In this document: piece after piece, positions 14,697-21,079 of the stretch | How the letters are laid out: every line of letters begins with the position of its first letter | Position numbering within the stretch: position 1 is the stretch's first letter | NCBI GenBank assembly: GCA_902801805.1 | Contig: CADCJP010000008.1 | Coordinates: 1-21,079 of the forward strand | Direction: 5' to 3' | Length of the DNA stretch: 21,079 bases | From: an uncultured Erysipelotrichaceae bacterium | Lineage (GTDB): Bacteria; Bacillota_I; Bacilli_A; RFN20; CAG-826 | Position numbers and translations under genes: made by a program | The notes under the pieces: model-generated | The model's input: the letters and a program-made list of their open reading frames with translations, nothing else | Database searches by the model: none | What the model was told of the DNA's origin: nothing

Positions 14697-14702
14697 TATA
14701 AT
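14697..14702 (+). promoter_or_regulatory. -10 element of the TfoX-domain gene
   Basis: TATAAT ends 13 bases before ATG 14716. The predicted start near 14709 would leave a 7-base leader, and the only AGGA is upstream of that point. Confidence 0.5.
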
Positions 14703-14715
14703 AGGAATAAGATTT

Positions 14716-15021
14716 ATGGCTAGCTCAATTGATTACTTAGAATTTGTTCTTGAACTATTAAGAGAAACAAGAAACATCACCTATAAAAAGATGATGGGTG
14801 AATTTATGCTTTATAAAGATGGCATCCTTTTTGGTGGTGTCTATGATAATAGATTTTTAATTAAGAAAACCAAATCATTAGAAAATAGTGGTCTTAAAGA
14901 CCAGATTCCATATCCATCCGCGAAGCCTATGCTTTTAGTGGACAGCGAGGATCCAGACGAAATTAAAGAACTAGTTAATATAGTGATAAAAGATTTAAAT
15001 AATAACCCTAAAAGTCACTAA
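14716..15021 (+). CDS. TfoX N-terminal domain protein
   Basis: A 101-residue cytoplasmic protein matching the stand-alone TfoX/Sxy N-terminal domain: DYLEFVLELLRE, ITYKKMMGEFMLYKDGILFGGVYDNRFLIKKTKS, and AKPMLLVD before a C-terminal helix. In gamma-proteobacteria full-length TfoX controls competence, but these short single-domain proteins in Bacillota have no established role, and a competence link should not be assumed. ATG 14716 is the only sensible start. The -10 is so close that the message is probably nearly leaderless. The 3' end overlaps by 14 bases the minus-strand small ORF described next. Confidence 0.85.
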   Translation: MASSIDYLEFVLELLRETRNITYKKMMGEFMLYKDGILFGGVYDNRFLIKKTKSLENSGLKDQIPYPSAKPMLLVDSEDPDEIKELVNIVIKDLNNNPKSH

Positions 15022-15142
15022 GACTAACGCCATCTCTACACAATTTGAGTTGTAAGGTGTTGACCTGTTCTTGCTTCTTATTAGATGAAGTAAGAGAAAA
15101 AACAGATAAAACAATTGGAAGTATAAATAAGCGCTTTTTCAT
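15008..15142 (-). CDS. Putative 44-residue secreted peptide or decayed lipoprotein
   Basis: A short minus-strand ORF that begins MKKRLFILPIVLSVFSLTSS, a near-ideal signal peptide with a basic start and hydrophobic core. It continues with a charged Lys/Gln tail (NKKQEQ) and ends SLSDF. On the minus strand GATAAT ends exactly 6 bases before its ATG, the same -10-to-ATG arrangement as the 11906 lipoprotein, and there is no ribosome binding site. Position 20 of LTSS would be a lipobox Cys with a single base change (TCT for TGT), and SSNKK resembles CSNKQ of the 12045 lipoprotein. So it is either a genuine small exported peptide or the front of a degenerated lipoprotein. Coding is not proven. Confidence 0.45.
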   Translation of the reverse strand: MKKRLFILPIVLSVFSLTSSNKKQEQVNTLQLKLCRDGVSLSDF

Positions 15143-15244
15143 AATCTTATTATCGTTCTTTTTAAGGGGATTAAAGTTAAGTTTATTAGAGATAAAATTA
15201 GTCTTGATATATTCTATAAAAATATATGATTAGTAAATTACGTG

Positions 15245-15253
15245 TGCTAAAAT
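15245..15253 (+). promoter_or_regulatory. Extended -10 of the 15274 gene
   Basis: TGC followed by TAAAAT (15248-15253) forms an extended -10, 20 bases before the ATG. Confidence 0.45.
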
Positions 15254-15273
15254 AAGTTAAAGAGAAAAAAACT

Positions 15274-15819
15274 ATGACTATCAGTAGCAAAAAGACTTTT
15301 AAAGCACTAATCATTGATAAAGAAGGCTTAGCAAGAAAAGTCCATCTTAAAGTAATAGAAGATAGCATCTGTGAAGATAGGGGTAAATTCTTCCGTCTTT
15401 GGTTTACTATCCTCATGATGATTACCATCATTGGCATCATTATTCTTGAAATCATGACTAATGATTCAAAGCCTTATGCGAAACTATTTGCAATGAATGA
15501 AGTAAGGGGCATTAGAAGAGTGAAATTCAAAATGAACCCTAATAACGAAAAAGAGTTTTCCGCGATTGCGTTTGCTATCGGTTATGACCAAATGATTTAT
15601 ATCAGCACTAAAGAAGATAGTGATTTGATTAGATATATTAACGAACAATACTTCGAAGAACTAACTTACGAAGACTACCAAAAAGTGGCTCAAAAATATG
15701 AAAATCGTATCCAAATGTTTAGAGATACCAATAAATATGCGCCACTGGTTATCGTCTTGATATTACTCATCATCGCTGTGGCTATTGCCACACCAATTAT
15801 CGTTTCCAGCATTTTGTAA
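15274..15819 (+). CDS. Membrane protein of unknown function, two predicted membrane segments
   Basis: A 181-residue protein I do not recognise. A basic N-terminal part of about 45 residues (KALIIDKEGLARKVHLKV) precedes a first membrane segment (LWFTILMMITIIGIIILEIM). A middle domain of about 90 residues contains KLFAMNEVRGIRRVKFKMNPNN and AIGYDQMIYISTKED, looking like an alpha/beta or PH-like soluble domain, and ends in a second membrane segment (APLVIVLILLIIAVAIATPII). The domain between the segments would be on the side opposite the termini. ATG 15274 has only weak AAAGAG upstream. The next small membrane gene follows at 61 bases and may be related in function. Confidence 0.7.
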   Translation: MTISSKKTFKALIIDKEGLARKVHLKVIEDSICEDRGKFFRLWFTILMMITIIGIIILEIMTNDSKPYAKLFAMNEVRGIRRVKFKMNPNNEKEFSAIAFAIGYDQMIYISTKEDSDLIRYINEQYFEELTYEDYQKVAQKYENRIQMFRDTNKYAPLVIVLILLIIAVAIATPIIVSSIL

Positions 15820-15880
15820 TTAAACTTTAGCGGATTTATATACCCTAAATCGTCTAATTAGTGAAAGGTGGTGAAGAGAT

Positions 15881-16234
15881 ATGGCAAACAATCTCAAAAA
15901 AGTTAATCTCAACAAACGCCCATTAACAATTGTTTTTGCGGTCATCTGTGGCATTTCAATGTTGCTTTTAGTTGTACCTTGGTGCCGCAAACATTCATTT
16001 GGTAGCACCTATTACGTTTCCCCATTAGCTTTTAGCATGGGCCAAAACTTTCCAGGTGGTCTAATTGCTTTTGTTATCCTCATTGTTGACATGTTTCTTC
16101 TAATGAGTGATTTCTTTGTCATCGATCGTAAACATCGCGTTGTTATCAGAATTGTCAGCGTGGCTTTACTTGTCGCCTGTTTATTATTGACAATTCTTGT
16201 TGCCATTGGTGCAAACGTTCCTGTTAATGATTAG
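15881..16234 (+). CDS. Small membrane protein, three predicted membrane segments, unknown function
   Basis: A 117-residue protein with a basic N-terminus (NNLKKVNLNKRP) and membrane segments at about residues 14-32, 57-76 and 87-110. A predicted extracytoplasmic loop between the first two holds PWCRKHSFGSTYYVSPLAFSMG. I recognise no family. ATG 15881 is supported by AAGGTGG about 9 bases upstream. It is followed by a terminator at 16267-16301. Its position after another orphan membrane gene suggests, but does not show, co-transcription. Confidence 0.7.
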   Translation: MANNLKKVNLNKRPLTIVFAVICGISMLLLVVPWCRKHSFGSTYYVSPLAFSMGQNFPGGLIAFVILIVDMFLLMSDFFVIDRKHRVVIRIVSVALLVACLLLTILVAIGANVPVND

Positions 16235-16266
16235 ATAAGAGAATATCTACTGAATAACTAAAGAAT

Positions 16267-16304
16267 AAAGCGATGATGGGCTAGACTATCACCGCTTTTT
16301 TATT
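16267..16304 (+). terminator. Terminator after the 15881 gene
   Basis: Stem AAAGCG-TGAT paired with ATCA-CGCTTT (16267-16277 with 16288-16298, one mismatch), then a run of T to 16301. Confidence 0.75.
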
Positions 16305-16443
16305 AGACATTAGTGACCTTGTTTTACTTTCCCGTTATGGTGAGCTTAATATTGGTGAAAACCTAGTCAGTAAAGTGGGCACGCATAATAACGTGGCCTA
16401 CGTTGGTGCTGAAACATCGTGCAAAATCGCCTTCAATATTTAA
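16285..16443 (+). pseudogene. Orphan coding-like remnant without a start codon
   Basis: This occupies part of the 379-base gap between 16234 and 16614. Between an in-frame TAG at 16282 and a TAA at 16441 there is a 52-codon open frame with protein-like composition (DISDLVLLSRYGELN, GENLVSKVGTHNNVAYVG) but no ATG. It looks like the C-terminal end of a deleted gene; I cannot name the family. Confidence 0.35.
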
Positions 16444-16483
16444 GTATTATTTACTTTAGAGTAAAAGTTAGATAAGATTTTAA

Positions 16484-16497
16484 TGTGCATTTGCACA
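16484..16497. promoter_or_regulatory. Palindrome TGTGCATTTGCACA upstream of the riboswitch
   Basis: A perfect 6-bp inverted repeat TGTGCA/TGCACA with a 2-base centre. It lies 5 bases downstream of a possible promoter (TTTACT 16450-16455, 17 bases, TAAGAT 16473-16478), in an operator-like position. Confidence 0.35.
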
Positions 16498-16512
16498 AAC
16501 ATATGAATATAT

Positions 16513-16592
16513 AAAGCGGGAGTAGCGAAGTTAGAATCTCGTCAACACGGTGTATAACCCGGGACCTAACCAGTTCATGAGCAAGACGCAAA
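16513..16592 (+). ncRNA. yybP-ykoY manganese riboswitch
   Basis: The conserved elements occur in order and at usual spacing: GCGGGAGTAGCG, then P2 (GTTAG with CTAAC) enclosing TCGTCAACA and a CCGGGA segment, then GAGCAAGACGC closing with the 5' GCG. In the family, Mn2+ binds between the two conserved loops and raises expression of metal exporters. The ATPase ribosome binding site (GGAGGG, 16601) follows within 10 bases, so control is probably translational, though the alternative pairing is not resolved here. Confidence 0.9.
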
Positions 16593-16613
16593 TTCTTTTT
16601 GGAGGGACAAAAT

Positions 16614-19358
16614 ATGTTTGAAACAAAAAGCTCTAAAGAGGTCTTGCAAGAACTAGATAGTAATGTTGAGCAAGGTCTAAGCAGTCAAGAAGCTGGTGAA
16701 AGACTCATTAAACATGGGTTTAACAAATTACCAGAGAAGAAGAAAACTCCGCTTTTTTTAGTGTTCTTAGGTCAATTTAATGACCCAATGATTTTCATTC
16801 TTTTAGCCGCGGCTTTATTAAGTGTGGCTATCTCTATTTTTAACTCAGTTAAAAAGGGCGAACCATTTGATTTTGCAGATCCAGTCATTATCTTAGGTGT
16901 CTGTGTTCTTAACGCGATTATTGGTACAGTCCAAGAAAACAAAGCTGAGAAATCATTAGAGGCACTTAAAAAGATGTCTTCCCCAACCTGTGTGGTGAGA
17001 AGAGATGGAAAACTCATTGAATTAAAAGCCGAGGAACTTGTTCCTGGTGATATCGTCATCTTAGAAGAAGGTAGAACCGTTCCAGCGGACTTACGTTTAA
17101 CTGAGGCTATTAACTTAAAAACTGATGAATCATCTTTAACTGGTGAATCCTTACCAGTCGAAAAAGACGCGAATATCGTCTTTAGTGAAGAAGTTGGTGT
17201 TGGTGATAGAGTCAATATGGTTTATATGTCCACACCTGTCGTATACGGACGTGGTGAAGGTATTGTTGTTAGAACTGGTATTGATACCGAAACTGGTAAA
17301 ATCGCTAAATTACTCTCCGAAGGAGACGATGATACAACTCCACTTCAAAAACAACTTGCTAAGTTATCTAAATTCTTAGGTATCTTAACAATTGTTATCG
17401 TTGTGATCTTATTCGGTATTCAACTCATCGATTTAGTGAGAGCAAATACTCGTGCACCTTTAGGCACTGAAGGTTGGCTTGATGGCATTATTGATAACTT
17501 CATGTTCGCTATCTCATTAGCAGTCGCTGCGGTTCCAGAAGGTTTACCAGCGGTTGTGACTATTGTCTTGGCTTTAGGTGTCCAAAAGATGGTCAAAGCC
17601 AATACCATTGTGCGTAAATTACCATCCGTTGAAACATTAGGCGCTGTTAGTGTCGTCTGTTCTGATAAGACTGGTACATTAACCCAAAACAAGATGACAG
17701 TGGTGAGAGCCTACTTAAATGAAAAGTTAGTGGGTGGAGATGAAATCTTCACTGATGATTATAAATTCTTATCCATGGGTTTATCCCTTTGTTCTAACGC
17801 TTCTGTTGATGAAGGATTATATGGCGATCCAACTGAAATCGCTTTAGTGGAATACGCTAATAAGATGAATCAACATAAGAGTGATTTAGAAAAGGTTGCG
17901 CCACGTGTTAATGAATATCCATTTGATTCCGTGCGTAAGATGATGTCTACACAACACGACTACCAAGGTAAAAAGATTATCTTCACCAAAGGTGCGATTG
18001 ACTCCATCTTAAAAGTCGCTGACCGTATTTCCATTAATGGTGAAGTAAGAAAGATTACCGCGAAAGATAAAGAAAATATTATGAAAGCCTCTGACACCAT
18101 GGCAGTGGATGCCTTACGTGTTTTAGGTCTTGCTTATACATACGCTGACGAACTTAAAGAAGAAAACTTAGTCTTCGTTGGTTTAGTGGGTATGATCGAC
18201 CCACCAAGACCAGAATGTAAAGATGCTGTTTCTATCTTTAATAAAGCTGGCATTACAACCATTATGATTACTGGTGACCATAAGACAACCGCTCTAGCGA
18301 TTGCCAAAGAATTAGGTATCGCTGATGAAAACGGTGAAGCCTTAAGTGGTGATGAAATCGATGCCTTAACACCAGAAGAATTGCAAGAAAAGGTCAAGAC
18401 AGTCCATGTCTTCGCCCGTGTTTCACCAGAAAACAAAGTGCAAATCGTGACCGCGATTAAAGCAAACGGTAACATTGCTGCGATGACTGGTGATGGCGTT
18501 AACGACGCTCCAAGCTTAAAAGCGGCGGATATTGGTATCGCCATGGGTATTACCGGTACTGACGTTGCTAAAGGTGCCGCGGATATGGTTTTAACTGATG
18601 ATAACTTTGCTTCCATTGAAAAAGCCGTGGAAGAAGGTCGTGGTATTTATACCAACATCAAGAAAACAGTCTTATTCTTATTATCCACAAATATTGCTGA
18701 AGTCTTAGCGATGTTCGCAGTTGTTATTATGTCCCTCTTCTTAGTGGAACATAACTTACCAACTCCATTACTCGCTATTCATATCTTATGGGTCAACTTA
18801 ATTACTGACTCCTTACCAGCGGTAGCCCTAGGCGCTGATGAAAAAGAAAGTGGCATCATGGATGATAAGCCACGTAATCCAAAAGAATCCTTATTCTCTA
18901 GAGGTGGTTATTGGGTGACATTTGGTTATGGTTTATTAATTACCATTACCACCGTCTTTGCCTTCTTAATGATCCCAATCTTTGAAGGCCACGCTAATAC
19001 ATTAGAAGATATCGCTAGAGTCTTAACAGAAAACGATGCGATTCGTATGCAATCACAAACCGCTGCGTTCTGCGTCTTATCCTTATCAGAACTCTTCCAT
19101 ATGTTAGGTATGACTTCCATCAAGAAGTCCTTCGTCCATAACTTCTGGAGCAAGAACTGGTTACTCTGGTTATCATTCGCTTTAGGTGTTGGTTTACAAG
19201 TCGCTGTTGTTAATATTCCTGGCTTAAATGGCTTCTTCTCATGCGCGCCATTAGACTTAGCGCATTGGGGTATTGTCCTTGCTTTAAGCGTTGCACCGGT
19301 CATTGTTCACGAGATTGTTGTGCTTGTTCTCTTTATAAAGAGAAAAGTTAGTAGATAA
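16614..19358 (+). CDS. P2-type cation-transporting ATPase, probable Mn2+ (or Ca2+) exporter
   Basis: A 914-residue membrane pump of the SERCA-like class. Phosphorylation motif DKTGTLT with Asp351, actuator TGES at 176-179, hinge TGDGVNDAP at 625-633. Ion-site residues correspond to SERCA site I/II: PEGLP at 308-312 in M4, N693 and E696 in M5 (STNIAEV), N728 and D732 in M6 (WVNLITDSLPAVALG). About ten membrane segments are expected. By sequence alone it would be called a calcium ATPase, but the yybP-ykoY riboswitch directly upstream argues for manganese export, as known for Lactococcus YoaB. ATG 16614 is set by GGAGGG 7 bases upstream; a TTG at 16599 would sit on that site. Monocistronic, with a weak hairpin after it. 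Confidence 0.95.
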   Translation: MFETKSSKEVLQELDSNVEQGLSSQEAGERLIKHGFNKLPEKKKTPLFLVFLGQFNDPMIFILLAAALLSVAISIFNSVKKGEPFDFADPVIILGVCVLNAIIGTVQENKAEKSLEALKKMSSPTCVVRRDGKLIELKAEELVPGDIVILEEGRTVPADLRLTEAINLKTDESSLTGESLPVEKDANIVFSEEVGVGDRVNMVYMSTPVVYGRGEGIVVRTGIDTETGKIAKLLSEGDDDTTPLQKQLAKLSKFLGILTIVIVVILFGIQLIDLVRANTRAPLGTEGWLDGIIDNFMFAISLAVAAVPEGLPAVVTIVLALGVQKMVKANTIVRKLPSVETLGAVSVVCSDKTGTLTQNKMTVVRAYLNEKLVGGDEIFTDDYKFLSMGLSLCSNASVDEGLYGDPTEIALVEYANKMNQHKSDLEKVAPRVNEYPFDSVRKMMSTQHDYQGKKIIFTKGAIDSILKVADRISINGEVRKITAKDKENIMKASDTMAVDALRVLGLAYTYADELKEENLVFVGLVGMIDPPRPECKDAVSIFNKAGITTIMITGDHKTTALAIAKELGIADENGEALSGDEIDALTPEELQEKVKTVHVFARVSPENKVQIVTAIKANGNIAAMTGDGVNDAPSLKAADIGIAMGITGTDVAKGAADMVLTDDNFASIEKAVEEGRGIYTNIKKTVLFLLSTNIAEVLAMFAVVIMSLFLVEHNLPTPLLAIHILWVNLITDSLPAVALGADEKESGIMDDKPRNPKESLFSRGGYWVTFGYGLLITITTVFAFLMIPIFEGHANTLEDIARVLTENDAIRMQSQTAAFCVLSLSELFHMLGMTSIKKSFVHNFWSKNWLLWLSFALGVGLQVAVVNIPGLNGFFSCAPLDLAHWGIVLALSVAPVIVHEIVVLVLFIKRKVSR

Positions 19359-19366
19359 ACCGCTCC

Positions 19367-19394
19367 ACTCTCAGTAGAGTTATTAATTTTTATA
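19367..19394 (+). terminator. Weak terminator-like hairpin after the ATPase
   Basis: Five-bp stem ACTCT/AGAGT with loop CAGT, followed by TATTAATTTTTATA. Short stem and interrupted T run make this uncertain. Confidence 0.4.
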
Positions 19395-19422
19395 GTAGTG
19401 TGCTTAATTTTTGCTGTGCCTA

Positions 19423-19428
19423 TATCAT
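19423..19428 (+). promoter_or_regulatory. -10 element of the oxidoreductase gene (leaderless geometry)
   Basis: TATCAT ends 6 bases before ATG 19435. No ribosome binding site is present between the two, and the -35 (GTGCTT, 19400) is poor. Confidence 0.45.
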
Positions 19429-19434
19429 TTAAGC

Positions 19435-20955
19435 ATGCAAAACGAAAAGCGCATTATTATTATCGGTGGTGGCGTCGCTGGTTTATCAGCAGGTATCTAT
19501 GCTGAACAGCACGGTTTTCACGCTGTCATATTAGAAAAGAACCCAGTCGTGGGTGGTATGTGTGTAGGCTGGAATAGAAAAGGCTATTATCTTGATGGCT
19601 GCATTCACTGGCTTACCGGCACTAAAGAAGGTACATTCTTAAACGAGATGTGGAAGAATGTTGGTGCTTTCAAATCCCAAGATGATATCTTATATCTTCC
19701 AAGCTGGGGTACTTTTGAATATCAAGGTCAATCAGTCACTTTATGGAGAGATCTTGACCGCGCTGAAAGAGAATGGAAAGAATTATCTCCAGTTGATAGT
19801 AAGATGATTCATAAGTTCTTCAAGATGGTACGAGACTTCACTAAAGTCGAATTACCATTAGACTTACCTTTATCAATGATTCCTTTACATAGAAAAATCG
19901 CTTTAGGTTTAAAGGTCTTATCTGTTTGGCCAAGCTATTTAGCGACTATGACCCAATCATGCGAACAATTTGCTGCTAAGTTTAAATCCCCAGTCATTAG
20001 ATTTGCTTTAGAAAAAGCCCAAATCGGTGCGGGTAACTTATTCAGTATGATTTATAGCTATGCGACAGTTGTCGCTGGTGATGGTGGTGTTCCAATTGGT
20101 GCTTCCACTCCAATGGTGGAACGTATGAAAGAAAAGTTCCTTTCTTTAGGTGGCGCTTTAAAAGTGAACGCTAATGTCGATAGTGTCATTATCGAAAACG
20201 GTACCGCTAAAGGCGTGAAATTAATCAATGGTGAAGAATTCAAAGGTGATTACGTTGTCTCTTGTTTAGACACTAACTACACCCTTAAAAGATTACTCAG
20301 AGACCAATATAAATTCCCTGCTTTCCAAAAGAGATTTGATAATCCAAAAAGAAATCCTGCTCCTAGCTGTGTGATGATGCATTTTGCGATTGATAAAAAT
20401 AGCAATATTCCAACACCATATTCATTTAACTGCGAGAAATTTAGCTGTGGTGGTTTAACTATTGACCACTTAACTATTCGTAACTATGCCTATGATGAAT
20501 CATTCACTAGAGGCGATAAAACAATTCTCTCCGTGATGGTGGATCAAAGTAGTAATGAATATGCCTATTGGAGAAAACTCTCTAAGAATAGACAGTTATA
20601 TTTAACAATGAAAAATGAAATCGCTAATGATGTGAAAGCTAGAATCATTGCGAGATTCCCAGAATTAAAAGATATTGAACTATTAGATGTCTGTACACCA
20701 CATACCTTCAATAGATACGTTAATACCTCCTATGGTGTCTACATGAGCTTCTTATTCACTAAGAAAGATCCAATGTTTGCTCATAGTGGTAAATTACGTG
20801 GTTTAAAGAACTTCTACTTATCTGGTCAATGGATGCAAGGTCCTGGGGGTCTACCAATCGCCATGACACAAGGCAAGTTCGCTATTCAAAGAATTTGTAA
20901 AAGAGAAAAATTATCATTTGTCTTCTCACCAATTCCAGTCAAAAAGAAAGCCTAA
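19435..20955 (+). CDS. FAD-dependent oxidoreductase, phytoene desaturase/carotenoid isomerase (CrtI-like) family
   Basis: A 506-residue flavoprotein. The FAD dinucleotide-binding loop GGGVAGLSAG is at residues 11-20 with the acidic LEKN end of the second strand near 34; the family segment GGMCVGWNRKGYYLDGCIHWL follows at about 40-60. VVSCLDTNYTLKRLL is typical of the middle, and NFYLSGQWMQGPGGLPIAMTQGKFA at the end is the second FAD contact. The family includes carotenoid desaturases, CrtISO and retinol saturases. No carotenoid genes are nearby and gut bacteria often carry such orphans, so the substrate is unknown; a lipid or polyprenol is possible. ATG 19435 is preferred to the TTG at 19411, which lies upstream of the -10. 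No ribosome binding site; a leaderless message is likely. Confidence 0.88.
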   Translation: MQNEKRIIIIGGGVAGLSAGIYAEQHGFHAVILEKNPVVGGMCVGWNRKGYYLDGCIHWLTGTKEGTFLNEMWKNVGAFKSQDDILYLPSWGTFEYQGQSVTLWRDLDRAEREWKELSPVDSKMIHKFFKMVRDFTKVELPLDLPLSMIPLHRKIALGLKVLSVWPSYLATMTQSCEQFAAKFKSPVIRFALEKAQIGAGNLFSMIYSYATVVAGDGGVPIGASTPMVERMKEKFLSLGGALKVNANVDSVIIENGTAKGVKLINGEEFKGDYVVSCLDTNYTLKRLLRDQYKFPAFQKRFDNPKRNPAPSCVMMHFAIDKNSNIPTPYSFNCEKFSCGGLTIDHLTIRNYAYDESFTRGDKTILSVMVDQSSNEYAYWRKLSKNRQLYLTMKNEIANDVKARIIARFPELKDIELLDVCTPHTFNRYVNTSYGVYMSFLFTKKDPMFAHSGKLRGLKNFYLSGQWMQGPGGLPIAMTQGKFAIQRICKREKLSFVFSPIPVKKKA

Positions 20956-21032
20956 TTTATTTTGAAACTAACGAAATAACATGGCTTTTTTAAATTTCGA
21001 CGAAAAGGTCTTTTTTATTGCCTAATCGTGTG

Positions 21033-21038
21033 TATAAT
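21033..21038 (+). promoter_or_regulatory. -10 element of the gene at the right edge
   Basis: TATAAT lies 27 bases before ATG 21066. The predicted leader of about 21 bases contains the AAGAGGA ribosome binding site. Confidence 0.5.
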
Positions 21039-21065
21039 TAACTATGACTTAAGAGGACACGCAAT

Positions 21066-21079
21066 ATGGACAATAAAGA
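21066..21079 (+). CDS. Start of an unidentified gene (truncated by window)
   Basis: ATG followed by codons for Asp, Asn and Lys, preceded by AAGAGGA with 8-base spacing and a TATAAT -10. Only four codons are visible, so no product can be named. Confidence 0.5.

Noticed and set aside
15045..15233. Plus-strand 62-codon ORF
   Set aside because: No ribosome binding site or promoter, poor composition, and it lies over the minus-strand signal-peptide ORF and its upstream region.
16772..17215. 147-codon minus-strand ORF inside the ATPase gene
   Set aside because: It is a shadow of the coding strand, Ser/Thr-rich as expected from reverse-complemented codons.
18134..18616. 160-codon minus-strand ORF inside the ATPase gene
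   Set aside because: It mirrors a strongly conserved P-type ATPase region in another frame; no start signals or domain are seen.
19327..19344. Perfect 18-base palindrome TTCTCTTTATAAAGAGAA at the end of the ATPase gene
   Set aside because: It encodes the conserved-looking basic tail (LFIKRK), has no loop and no following T run; probably a coincidence of codon choice.
20947..20990. Terminator formed by AAAGCC and GGCTTT after the oxidoreductase
   Set aside because: Stem is only 6 bp with a 30-base loop; the T run is suggestive but the structure is too weak to annotate.
1..21079. CRISPR arrays, insertion sequences, integrases, origins or prophage genes
   Set aside because: None found: no evenly spaced direct repeats, no transposase or recombinase motifs, and the only tandem repeats are those within the solenoid gene.

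Overview
The window looks like a chromosome segment from a low-GC Bacillota, plausibly a Bacilli or Mollicutes-related gut lineage (RF39, Acholeplasmatales or Erysipelotrichia-like). The reasons are AT-rich DNA, strong AGGAGG-type ribosome binding sites inside operons, lipoproteins with Gram-positive-style lipoboxes, a DegV protein, a PadR/DUF1700 cassette and a yybP-ykoY riboswitch. TGG encodes tryptophan and TAA, TAG and TGA all act as stops, so this is the standard bacterial code and not that of Mycoplasma. The lineage is inference.

Left part, minus strand (1-5944): a truncated NatA-like ABC ATPase (1-458), then a tight operon read right to left: TetR regulator, GPH-family sugar:cation symporter, GH36 alpha-galactosidase-like enzyme, and a GT-B-fold glycosyltransferase-like protein of unknown substrate. 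The last three genes nearly touch or overlap, which suggests translational coupling. Together they could import a galactoside, cleave it in the cytoplasm and pass sugar to a glycosyl transfer step. A terminator closes the operon at 602-638. Divergent from the TetR gene is a lipoprotein of the sialate/acetyl-xylan esterase (SGNH) type.

Middle (7185-11906): a tRNA-Arg(CCG) with an unusual elbow lies 26 bases upstream of a GT-C polyprenol-type membrane glycosyltransferase whose base usage differs from its neighbours. Next is a classical three-gene cassette (PadR regulator, DUF1700/HAAS membrane protein, DUF4097-like beta-solenoid protein), probably an envelope-stress module. A small membrane protein and a convergent lipoprotein with a C-terminal membrane anchor share one hairpin.

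Right part (12045-21079): a 5'-nucleotidase/UshA-type lipoprotein, a DegV fatty-acid-binding protein, tRNA-Leu(CAA), a TfoX N-terminal domain protein, a previously easy-to-miss 44-residue secreted peptide ORF on the minus strand, two small unknown membrane proteins, a decayed reading frame, a manganese riboswitch (yybP-ykoY) in front of a P2-type cation ATPase, a CrtI-like FAD oxidoreductase, and the first codons of another gene.

The most notable cross-cutting signal is at gene starts. Several singleton genes have no ribosome binding site but a -10 hexamer ending exactly 6 bases before the ATG (10677, 11906, 15142, 19435), the geometry expected of leaderless mRNAs. Genes within operons have strong ribosome binding sites.
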